Assembly: GCF_030272615.1 (NCBI RefSeq)
Contig: NC_081410.1
Location: 566,699,152 to 566,763,151, forward strand
DNA: 64,000 bases
Reading direction: 5' to 3'
From: Cryptomeria japonica
Taxonomy: Eukaryota > Streptophyta > Pinopsida > Cupressales > Cupressaceae
Part shown: positions 54,951-64,000 of the stretch, piece after piece
Layout: every line of letters starts with the position of its first letter
Numbering within the stretch: the first letter of the stretch is position 1
Notes under the pieces: model-generated
What the model saw: only the letters and a program-made list of their open reading frames with translations
The model's database searches: none
What the model was told of the DNA's origin: nothing
Made by a program: the position numbers and the translations under genes

Positions 54951-57287
54951 TTCGTTAGAGTATCCTAATTCAAAAATACAAAAAATCATAAAAAAAAAAA
55001 ATCGTTACTTGGTGAAAACCTAGCAAACAGGCACCTTGTGATACAAAATAAATTGAAAAAAAAAAAAATTAAAGAAAAACATTTTGTCCAATGGTGAAAA
55101 CCACTTTGGTGGCACCTTGGGCAAGTACCGTGGTGAAAACTAGGTCACCAACGCCATGCGTAGAGACATTGCTCCTCCTTCCTTCAGGGTTCACCTTCAT
55201 CCTTTCACTTTGCACACACTCACAACCTATTCATCCATAACAAACATACACATTCCCATCATGGCTTGTTATTGATCTACCTAAGATTGGTTAGCCATTC
55301 ATAATAAACCTCCCTTTTCATCCCTTTCCATCCATAACAAATCAGCCCCTATCTGTGGCTAAGGAAAATCCTATGTCTAGTAATGGGTGTGGAACTGAGA
55401 GCATCACATATTTTCGAGGAGTACAGTTTTTTCCACTTTTCTTCAGTCTATCTGCGCACAATACACAATAAAGAAGTACTTGTATCACCAGTCTGCAATA
55501 AAGTTTTGTCTTCTCCATAATAAAGTATCAGTTGCATGGATTTAGGGTATATGCAGGATCATGGTGGGCCAAACAAGCTCTTAAGTGGCAATGAAAATCA
55601 GAAAACAGAGTTAGGAAACTTGACGTAAAAGTTTGAATAAGTTATCAAAATTATTTCAAAAATATGTAAGAATAGAATCTCTAGGAAATGGAATGTAGTT
55701 TCTAAGCTACTATTTTATTTTTTGAAAAAAAAAATCTATTTGACAAAAAATTAAAATTTCAATGTAGTAGTACTAAAATTTTAGGAAAAAGATAAGAAGA
55801 AGGTGTGTATCTGACCACCCTCATCATAGTCAAATCATAATATTTTTTTATAATATTCTAGATATAAGTAGAAGACTCATGTCGAGATGTGACACATATT
55901 TTTTTATATTTTTCTTTCAAATAAATAATTAATTATGATTTTTTTACTGTATCTTTTCAATAATATAAAAAACTCACATGTTTGACCACCATAACTTGGT
56001 AGAAATTTATGAAATTCAGTTTTTATTTTTTTAATCCTATAGTATATGCAACATAGAATGTGACGCATGTTTCAGGTTCAAAAAATGTGATACCATTTGA
56101 AAGTTATAGATATTTTTCAATCAGCCTATCATCAGAAATTTAGTTAGAATATCGCCCCCTTTTGGCCCCTCATGATCTTGCACATACCCTTCAGCCAATT
56201 TCAGATAAGACACAACAACAATGGACTTTCAACAAATCAAATCTTTCAACAGACTCAGACAACATTATGGTTTAGTGCGATCTATCCTTTTTGTGAAAGT
56301 AAACATTGTGACCACAATCAAATAAGACTTATACAAGTGACAAGAGACACTAAACTTGAGGACTATATTGGATGTTGGTGTCGAGTCTTGGTTTTCTTTT
56401 GATTTTAATTTTCTTGTGACATGTCTTTTAGCTTTTCCAGGATGTCTCTAACTAAAGATTCTATCTCCGGGATGGGGTCTTGTCACCTATTTTTCTTTGT
56501 TGTCTGTGGATTGTCTCTTAGTAATTCTACGACTTGTCCAAGGATATGAGGACATTGTGATTTTAGTATGAACTGGGGCATTCCTTGTTTGTGACTGTCT
56601 TATCTCCATGTAAACAGGTACAATGACTTTCTGGGTCAAACATATGCCTTGATTGTCATAACCTATTTTGCCATAATAAAGCTCAATGATGATAATGCCC
56701 AAGAAGCTCTTTCACTTCCATTTCTGCTATCTTTCATCCCCCTTTCTTGATTGACTACCATCGTCCTTCCCGAGTCTGTGTAGCCTGCTATCACACAATT
56801 GAGTATAATGACACATCAAAAACATTTGCATTTCATGTAGTTGCACCTGCATTACCACATATTAATCATTTCATATATACATATAGATATCACAATTGCA
56901 TCACATCCTACACACAACACATGTTAGAACATCTTACAAATTTATCAGGTATTTGCATTATCATATTCATCTGCATTTCATACATTCACATTCACATATG
57001 CATAACATATTAAAAACATAAAAAATAAAAAATATTGCATTTCATTATGTACATATTTGCATCCATATCATAAACATCACATAGATACATGCATCACATA
57101 GAAACATACATCATGAAACATCTCATCACATAGGTACACATGCATATAGCTGCCACAAAAATGAATCTCATATATATATAATCAAAAGTGTCATGATAAA
57201 ATGATGTCAAAATCATATGGCTTCAATCACCTGAAGGTGTCATCATACAAAATGGTACAAAAATGATATAAAGGGAACCCTCTAAGG
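54951..57287 (+). other. Post-pol noncoding region of E
   Basis: 54985-55270 carries the GGTGGCACCTTGGG... and GGTGAAAAC repeats shared with D. 55560-56160 is AT-rich with poly-A/T runs and nothing I can name. 56750-57200 is CAT-rich low-complexity DNA next to the stop of the antisense PMD gene. No convincing sense gene. Confidence 0.6.
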
Positions 57288-59208
57288 CTATGATGAACTT
57301 CCTCCCTTGGAGCCACCTGGACTCGACGGATTCTGAGCCCTGGAAGGACCCGCCCTAGGATCATCTCTCCTGTCCCCTCTATTTGGTGGTGGTGGAGGAC
57401 CCATGACCCCACTGCTCGATGCCTGTCTCCTATCCCTCCCTCCAGTGTTCATCACTGTTCATGATGGTCTACGAAAGCTCCTAGCCTGATACTCTGGTGG
57501 CATGACCCCATAGTATAGGTCTCACCAGTAGCCTATCTCCTCCCTAGCTCACAAAACATAAGCATATCTAGCTCCTGTCTCCTCTACTGCCTACCTCCCT
57601 GCCCTTAGTGCTATCTCAGCCTCTGTGTAATGCTGGATGGCCTGATCTCTCTCCCGCTTAGTATCCCTCAGCTGCCTCCTGAGCCTATCCCTCTCCTGCT
57701 CGAGATCCTGGATCTCATCTGCCTGTCCTTGGCAGATCTCGCTCAACTCCACTAGCTCATCCTCCTCCTCTCCCCCCTGTACCTATGGTTGTACCCATAC
57801 CTGTGGCTGCCCCTGTCCCTATACCTATGGCTGCTCCTGCCCCTATACTCATCCCTATCCCTGTCCCTGTACTTGTCTAGGACCCTGTGCTGCTGACATC
57901 TGTAAAGGCAATCCACCTCTACCTCTCACCACGCAAGCCTGTCTCTCCTCCCCACCCTCTCTCCACGGAGCCACTCTCCTCTCTCCTATCACACCCCACC
58001 TCCTCCATCAGCCTCTACCTCCACCATCTCCATCATCATCCTCATCACCCTCGCCATCTCCATCTTTCTTCTCTCTTGGGTCTGTCAGTCGTGGAAATGG
58101 ATGCTCAACCCAATATGCAGTATACTCTGCATCCATCCCTGCATCCTCTATCTCTAGCCACATATCCCCAAGGCAAGGGAATCATTTCTACCAGCTGCAT
58201 CACTGCCTAATCATAAGACAATAACGGCCTAAAGTGTGCCTGATCCCTCACTGTCCGAGCATACATCCCAGAACCCTGTGGCATCCGCTTAATCTTGTCG
58301 AACTACTTTCCCACCCTGTCAACCAACTGCCTCTCCAATACATAGGGCATTCGCCTAATCAGATACCTACTCCTGAATGTTTATGGTAGCTCAACGGTGT
58401 CATCCTCCCACTCCTCGCACTCTCGGTATGGTCTCCATACCAAAGTGTCAATCTCATTGATGACCCGATGCCAGTACTCCAATCTACTGATCTGCAGTTG
58501 AGATGTAAGCATATCATATAAATGGATAAAACTGTGCCCATGACCCTTGCCTTTGAAATGAATCGGTCGAGTAACCAGTAGATGATCATAAGCCCATACT
58601 TGAAATATTGTCACTTTGCAGCCCAATCCTATGGATCCATGATATACAAACTGATGAAGCTCATAATACAAATGTGCCAACATGCACGGTCCCCAGGCAT
58701 ATCTGGTATGTTGTGTCACTAGTGTCTCCAATGTGCTCCCCCAGCCCACAACCAACCCTCATGTCGCCCTATCTAGACACAGAAACCCACTGATCACTCC
58801 TGCTAGTACTAGTGGTAATGCTAATCCAGTCCATGTCATGGTATCCTAAGCCATGTGTCTAACCCTCATCTCTAGTCCTGGATCCTAGAACACTCGTCTC
58901 AGTGCATCCCTATCTCTATCTTGATCATAAGGAACTAACTCCCCATCGATTGGTATCCTCAAGGTCATGTATACATCCTCCAAGGTGACTGTCATCTCAC
59001 CCATCGGCAAATGAAAAGTATAAGTATTTGAGTGCCATCTCTCAGCCAGCGCAGTAAGCAACCCCATGTTCACCTGAAAATCAGGTACATACAAAATATG
59101 TCTCAGGCCCATAGCCTGAACCACTACTCTCTCCTCAATTGTTAGCTCTACTCACAGACTCAGAGTCGATGGGAATCTCTCCTGTAACTCTAGTATAGGT
59201 AGGTACTC
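57288..59208 (-). pseudogene. Antisense PMD gene of E, exon 2
   Basis: From 59208 downward, directly after TGCAG. PMD landmarks: ALAERWHSNTYTFHLPMGEM, TVTLEDVYMTLRIPIDGELV, YAWGPCMLAHLYYELHQFV, GCKVTIFQVWAYDHLLVTRP, RLEYWHRVINEIDTLVWRPY. Two long open runs (59124-58885, 58755-58381) lie in the exon-1 frame. After one shift near 58080 come an acidic Gly-rich linker, a coiled coil (DEIQDLEQERDRLRRQLRDT) and the tail MGPPPPPNRGDRRDDPRAGP, ending TAG 57288. Same layout as D, so the gene was selected in the common ancestor. Confidence 0.87.
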
Positions 59209-59318
59209 CTGCACTCAAGAAAATCAACTGTGTCAGTCATAGTGGCATTCCCTATTATCACAAAATGCTGCTTATTATCTTAAGTGCTTATGATGCTCTA
59301 TCCTAGTGACACTCACTG

Positions 59319-59590
59319 TTCATCACAAAGTATTGCTATTTATCCTAGTGTTACTCCCTGTTCATCACAAAGTACTACGTATTTTTGCACTCCATGTTCA
59401 TCACAAAGTGCTGCTCATATTTGCACTCCTAGTTCATCACAAAGTGCTGCTCATATTTTCACTCCTTGTTCATCACAAAGTGCTGCTCATATTTGCACTC
59501 ACTGTTCATCACAAAGTACTGCTCTTTTTAGTACTCCTTTTCATCACAAAGTACTATGTCTTGGTACCCCTTGTTCATCACAAAGTGCTT
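59319..59590 (-). repeat. 36-bp tandem repeat, eight copies, inside E antisense intron
   Basis: CATCACAAAG occurs at 59321, 59363, 59399, 59435, 59471, 59507, 59542 and 59576; the unit is TTCATCACAAAGTGCTGCTC plus ATATTTGCACTCCT-like sequence. The 36-bp period gives a spurious in-frame peptide repeat on the plus strand. Confidence 0.92.
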
Positions 59591-59599
59591 CGATCTATC

Positions 59600-59790
59600 T
59601 TATCCTAGGGCCTCTACTTGACTGTATCCTCTTGAGTAGTTTCCTAATTGGTAATGTATGTTCTATCACAAAATTGTCAATCCTAGCCCTATCTGCTATT
59701 CTAGTCTTCCATAGAGGACCTGCTTGAGTGTATCCTCTCAGCAACTTATCCAATCGACAGCGTATGTTCATCATAGAACTGTCGATTTGC
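59600..59790 (-). repeat. Imperfect duplication in E antisense intron
   Basis: Two related blocks each with TGTATCCTCT..., TATGTTC and a CTGTCGAT or TTGTCAAT segment (about 59612-59690 and 59722-59790). Confidence 0.5.
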
Positions 59791-59799
59791 CCTAGAAGA

Positions 59800-60050
59800 C
59801 ACAAACACACCTTCATGATATAAACACGCTTACATACTGCATAAACACACTTGCTTTGCACAGATGCGCCTGAAATACACAGACGTGCCTATGCTCTGCA
59901 TAGACATGCCTGCTCTACACAAATGCACCTACACAACACAGACATGCTCGCATCTGACGCAAACACTATTTCATTCATAGACGCGCCTGGCACAAGCACA
60001 GATGCGTCTAGCTAGCCCAGATGCGCCTGGCACTAGCACATACACACCTT
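59800..60050 (-). repeat. Antisense copy of the CGCGTCTGTG array in E
   Basis: Plus strand: CACAGATGCGCC (59859), CACAGACGTGCC, CATAGACATGCC, CACAAATGCACC, CACAGACATGCTC, CATAGACGCGCC, CACAGATGCGTC, CCAGATGCGCC. On the minus strand these read GACGCATCTGTG and GGCGCGTCTATG, the motif of the E sense leader (18735-18980, 20165-20440). Confidence 0.85.
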
Positions 60051-60162
60051 ATCTTTTTTTGACCTTGTTTGATATATTCTAAAAACATTAAATGTGCTAC
60101 TTAGCATGCATTAATGACAATATTTATTACAACAAATTACAAGGAGGTTTTGCGGTACTCAC

Positions 60163-60228
60163 CGGCTCTCTTGTATCTGCTGGCCTCTGAAATCGGCGAA
60201 CGCGATCGAATCTATGCACCAATGCCAT
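60163..60228 (-). CDS. Antisense PMD gene of E, exon 1
   Basis: ATG at 60228 opens 22 codons with no stop, to CCG at the predicted donor; joined to exon 2 the reading frame is kept. Peptide begins MALVHRFDRVRRFQRP and aligns with exon 1 of D. Basic character. A TATA-like TATAAGAT on the minus strand (60319-60326) is about 95 bp upstream. Confidence 0.72.
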
Positions 60229-60318
60229 CGCTACTGATTGCTGCTGCTCTATCTCTCTCTGTACTCTGATCTCTTAGGTGTGTGGATGACAATAAGGATG
60301 TTTTCCCCTTGTGGTCTA

Positions 60319-60326
60319 TCTTATAG
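60319..60326 (-). promoter_or_regulatory. TATA-like box of E antisense gene
   Basis: Minus strand GTCTATAAGATAGACC, about 95 bp before the ATG at 60228, outside the LTR; D has TTTTAAAT at the same distance. Confidence 0.5.
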
Positions 60327-60454
60327 ACTACCCTAGCCCTAGTCTCCTATGTCAGTCTTCATTATCCCGTGACTCTGTCACTCTCTCTGGTCAGTCCATT
60401 CTAGCCTTTCTTTCTTATCAAGAGATTGTCTGTGATCTTTCCAGACATTTTCAT

Positions 60455-60565
60455 CCAATCTCTCGAGGGGGCATATCATTCCCATCTTGTTGCAACTTTG
60501 TATAAGTTCATCTTATCTTCTTTAAAACAACGTGACAAGCTGCATTGTCTCAAAGAGGGGCAAAA
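60455..60565 (+). other. Two purine tracts before E 3' LTR
   Basis: TCTCGAGGGGGCATA (about 60459-60474) and TCTCAAAGAGGGGCAAAA (60548-60565), the second touching the LTR. D has the same pair with about 95 bp between. The upstream one may be an old or extra plus-strand primer. Confidence 0.65.
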
Positions 60566-61349
60566 TGTAGACACCTAAAATTGTCCTGTCTAATTAAATA
60601 AATATCTTTATTTATTTAACTATTTTATCCTAATTCTTCTATTAATTAAATAAATCTTTATTTATTTTATTTATTTATTTATCCTCTTCTAGCCTTATTT
60701 CTCATTTAAATAAATACATTTATTTATTTAAATTATCCTTTTCCTAAATTAAATAAATACTCTTATTTATTTAATTGATTCCACTTCCTCTATTAAATAA
60801 TTAAATCTTTATTTATTTAATTAATTCATTAACCTTTTCTACCAATGACACATGTTATTGATCTCTTAATTCATACACTACCTACCCTCTCATTATTTTC
60901 TTATTTTCTCTACCTACCCTTTAATCATAGTCGACCATTTATCTGTTACACCTCTCAATCTTATCCCCCCATTTCTTATAGTTTCTTCTATATAAGGAGA
61001 TGCTTCCTTCATTATCAAACTCTCAATTACACACCCGACTACTCCTAGCATTCAAACTTTCATATATGATCAAGCCTACTTGCAACCACATTTCCATTCT
61101 TTGTTGAACTCTTGTGCAAACATAAAATCTGAGAGCAAATATATCAAGCAAGATCAATAGAGATAGGAAGAATGGAGATTCAAACCCTATTAGACATGTG
61201 ATAGTATAATCTTTGTGATTTCATTTGATTTGCATTGTCTTAGGTAATCTTCATATGTTATGGTGGATCTTTGTTGTTGTTAGGTTAGGGTTTTGTGGTT
61301 GAATTCATTTAGTCTTTTAATATTGTTGTATCCATTTTCATCATAAACA
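60566..61349 (+). repeat. Element E 3' LTR
   Basis: TGTAGACACCTAAAATTGTC to TCATAAACA, 784 bp, AT ladder 60590-60835, TATATAAG at 60989-60996. Followed by GTAAC, the right target copy. Confidence 0.93.
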
Positions 61350-61829
61350 GTAACATGTTCCAAATGGTCAAAAATTCAAGAAAATTATTATCTACAAGTG
61401 AGCAAAAATCCAACAAATTGCTGAAAAAGTTTGATCGAAAAGGGGAATACCAAATCTTTCCAACACTTGAAATGCTAGATCAAAATCAAAGTGTCAAAAC
61501 ATCAATGTCAAAATAATTCTTGAAGTAGGTTTGTCTCTAAACCATCACGTATTTTCAAGCTAGCTCAAACAACTAGGTTACTAATCCAAAAGGTTATACT
61601 CAAAAGGTTCCGTAAATATCGACATTTAACAAGCTATTGATTCAACCATCTTAAGTGCAAAAAATCAACATCTTTGTCAAGTTTTTCATTAGGATAATCA
61701 AATCCTCTATCATGAAGCTTGATCAAATCTATACTAGGTTCCTAATCTTGGATATATCTTTCCTATTTTGAACCTAGGTTATATCAATACCAAAATTGCA
61801 CCAATATTGGAATCAAACAAACTTGTGAA

Positions 61830-62117
61830 TTGCCAAATGCTTATATGACTTTTAAGTATCACCTTAAGAAAAGAAAACCCAGTTATAAAGCTACTTAGAA
61901 AAGGATAAGATTCTTGTATATCAACCACAAGATCTTATTGAAACATAGGACATTCCTACACCATTTTCGTCACTACTTACGTGGATGTGGTACAAAATTT
62001 GACGGTGAAACTTTACAAAGACATGCCTTTCAACAAAGAGATGCTTTATCCCAACGAACAAACAATAGTGGTAAGATCAACAAAGTATATCTTACTAAAC
62101 CAATAATCACCTATTGA
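61830..62117 (+). pseudogene. ORF1 of element C (homologue of D ORF1)
   Basis: Frame with KILLKHRTFLHHFRHYLRGC, ETLQRHAFQQRDALS and SGKINKVY to TGA 62117; open only from about 61900, with a TAG before. Aligns along its length with D ORF1. Lies 40 bp upstream of gag. The stretch 61355-61830 before it is leader DNA without a feature I can name. Confidence 0.72.
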
Positions 62118-62157
62118 CTTTGTCCTTTGGAAATTTCAACAACTTTGAAATAAACAC

Positions 62158-64000
62158 ATGCCAGTTTGGATTAGAGCCCAACACGAACAACTTAGAAAAC
62201 AAAAACAAATGGAGGAAGAACATACTCCTATATTCCAAACTTTAGGATTTACCATTGTTGACGAAGAAATAGTCAATAGCACCATTAGAGACCTTGAGCA
62301 AGATTTCAAATTTGATAGGCTAATGGAAAAATTGTTGGCAAAACAAAAAGAAAAATATCTTTTGATGTTGGCAAAATCTGGAGCTAAACTACCACAAGAA
62401 TTTAACATAGAAAGCTTGAAACAAGATGTGGAGACAAGTAACACCCAAAACATAGATGAGCCAAATAATGAAGATGTGAACAAAGAAAGCAACGAAGAAA
62501 CAAGGAAAGAAAGGGATTATAAAAGAAAAGAGCGTAGTGACAAAAAGACTCACGAAGAAACAAGGAGGAACTATGTGGATAGTCCATTATCAAACCTTAC
62601 TCAACAAATACAAAATCTACAACAACAGATACAAGACATACAAAATGGGAAAAGCTCCAAGAAATATTCATTGGAAGATATATGCCCATATCCTTTTGAT
62701 AAAAATTTGAATATGATACCATTTCCGCAACATTGCGAGATTCCTAAATATGACAAATACAATGGAAAATCTGATCCTCAAGATCACATTAGGGATTTTT
62801 GTACTATGACCATGGAATTTGCTCATGATGAAACTTACCTTATGCATCTTTTTCCTAGGAGTTTAAATGGACAATCAATGGACTGGTTTTCAAGATTACC
62901 ATCTGGAATCAAATCCTTTGAAGAACTTGTGAATAGATTTATTTCACAATACTCCTACAATATAAGGAACGGAATAAAAATGTTGGATCTTTGCAATGTT
63001 AAACAAAAGAATGGTGAATCCTTTATAATTTTCTTGCAATGATGGAAATGCATGTTTAATAGGTATCCCAGAGATGTACCTGATCAAGGAAAAATGGACA
63101 TTTTCATTGATAATCTTATCAGTGAAATGAGTTATCGACTAAGGATGCAATGTCCTCCCTCTTTTGCCAAAATGATTGAGAATGGTCTGAAAATAGAGAA
63201 CGCAATGGTAAAGAAAGGAGAGCTAAAACTTTACAATAATTCATACAACAACAATGACAAACCCAAGTTCTAGTCAAAGAATAGGAATGTCAATAATGAA
63301 GTGAATGACGATAATAGTACTACAAAACAACAACCAATTTTTAACCTATCAAGCCAAAACCCAAGCAATAACAATCCAGAAAACAAAGCCAAGTCCTTTT
63401 TTTCCAATCCTCGAAGGAAATTCACAAACATTGGATAATCTTTAGAATCAGCTCTAAAAACTTTGCTTGCTAATAAATTGATTGTTTTGCCAGAAGCAAG
63501 AAATTATGAACCACCAGTCAAGCCCAATTGGTAGAATGACAATCATTTTTGCAATTATCATCGAAATAAAGGACACCTAAAAAATGATTATCAGAGACTG
63601 AAACATCTTATCCAAGATCTAATCGATAATAGAAACATCATAGTGGACAACCATAAGACAAATGAATCACACTTGGCTTTCAAAACTCCACTTCCGAATT
63701 ATGACAAAGGTGAATCGTCCCAATTAAAAGATGACAAAGGAAAAGCCAAGGTGAATTACACTTATACATATGATGATGTGGTAAATATGATCATTGTTAA
63801 CGAAAATCCATCTTCAAAACCAATCAATGTTATCACAAGAAGAAAAGCAAAGGTTACCTTTCCAGGTATAGCAAAAGACCCAACACCCAATCCACAACAA
63901 TACAATTTAGTAGAGCAATTACAAAGAATGCCTGCTCAAATATCAATTATAGAACTTCTCAAAATTTCACCTATGGATAAGGAAATTTTGGAGAAAGCTT
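62158..64000 (+). pseudogene. gag: Element C gag and start of protease region (runs off window)
   Basis: ATG at 62158 (MPVWIRAQHEQLRKQ). One frame to the window end with stops at 63040, 63271, 63436 and 63532. FDRLMEKLLAKQKEKYLLML, a charged Lys/Glu coil, DICPYPFDKNLNMIPFPQHC, KYNGKSDPQDHIRDF, YLMHLFPRSLNGQSMDWFSR and CNVKQKNGESFIIFLQ match D and E. The finger region reads FCNYHRNKGHLKNDYQRLKH. The tail (YNLVEQLQRMPAQISIIELL) matches the segment before protease in D. The GKSDP segment missing in D is present here. Confidence 0.9.

Larger units (their letters stand above)
59209..60162 (-). other. Predicted intron of E antisense PMD gene (954 nt)
   Basis: Minus strand: donor CCG|GTGAGTACC (60162 down) and acceptor TTTTCTTGAGTGCAG|GAG (ending 59209), both close to plant consensus and both between codons. 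It contains the 36-bp repeats and motif array below. Confidence 0.75.
17820..61349 (+). mobile_element. Element E: Tat/Ogre-type Ty3/gypsy carrying nested D
   Basis: Two 784-bp LTRs (17820-18603, 60566-61349) bound an element whose coding frame is cut at 23500 and resumes at 49984 exactly within HRIKQVLIDGGAG of the protease. Without D it is about 17.0 kb. Order: leader with motif arrays, gag, protease, G-patch, RT, dual RNase H, integrase, then an antisense PMD gene and purine tract. Unlike C and D it shows no extra ORF upstream of gag. Confidence 0.93.
15216..64000 (+). mobile_element. Element C: Tat/Ogre-type Ty3/gypsy, split by E, 3' part beyond window
   Basis: 5' LTR 15216-16378, tRNA-Lys primer site, motif array, leader core, then an interruption by element E (17820-61349). 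It resumes at 61350 with leader, an extra ORF before gag, and gag running to the window end. The leader core, extra ORF and gag are all similar to those of D, so the two halves belong together. No pol or 3' LTR is visible here. Confidence 0.88.

Noticed and set aside
59319-59590. Regularly spaced repeats that might suggest a CRISPR array.
   Set aside because: Unit and spacer are both repeated, the setting is a plant retrotransposon, and there are no cas genes.
59284-59727. Open frame with CSSQSAAHICTP repeats on the plus strand of E.
   Set aside because: Translation of the 36-bp minisatellite whose period is a multiple of three.

Overview
The window is plant nuclear DNA made almost entirely of LTR retrotransposons. 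I see no host gene, rRNA, tRNA gene or CRISPR array. Chromodomain and dual-RNase-H Ty3/gypsy elements, UBN2-type Ty1/copia gag, plant-mobile-domain (PMD) ORFs and a tRNA-Lys or initiator-tRNA-Met primer-binding site all say land plant. The size and depth of nesting suggest a very large genome, perhaps a gymnosperm; that last step is inference.

Layout. (1) 1-6600: a decayed Ty1/copia element, 5' LTR cut by the window edge and 3' LTR cut at about 6600. (2) 6601-13850: a decayed chromodomain Ty3/gypsy element (chromovirus) whose 5' LTR is also truncated at the shared junction and which has lost most of its RNase H. (3) 13851-15215: unassigned. (4) 15216-64000: four Ty3/gypsy elements nested like Russian dolls. 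Element C (starts 15216, continues past the window) carries E (17820-61349) in its leader; E carries D (23501-49978) in its protease region; D carries F (35276-43236) between pol and its 3' region. D and F have perfect 5-bp target duplications (AAACA, GGGTT); E has a 4/5 match (ATAAC/GTAAC). With inserts removed, E is about 17.0 kb, D about 18.5 kb and F 8.0 kb.

C, D and E are relatives of the Tat/Ogre lineage: long leader, gag, protease, a G-patch segment, RT, a degenerate old RNase H followed by a second archaeal-type RNase H, and integrase (C is seen only to the end of gag). F carries gag, a protease remnant and a basic Pro-rich region but no RT or integrase, so it is non-autonomous. It shares its primer-binding site with D.

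Most notable: D and E each hold, between pol and the 3' LTR, a gene on the opposite strand for a PMD protein with a C-terminal coiled coil. In both, a short first exon (25 and 22 codons, similar to each other) can be joined in phase 0 to the PMD exon across GT...AG borders, with a TATA-like box about 95-100 bp upstream of the ATG. The presumed intron contains an array of a 10-12 nt motif. The same motif, in the same direction relative to transcription, is arrayed in that element's sense 5' leader. The motif is element-specific (D: AGCGCTATTG; E: CGCGTCTGTG; C leader: AGCGCATTTG). On the genomic RNA the two arrays are therefore complementary. Nearly all pol and gag frames carry stops, mostly explicable as C-to-T or G-to-A changes, so these copies are dead, but the architecture is legible.
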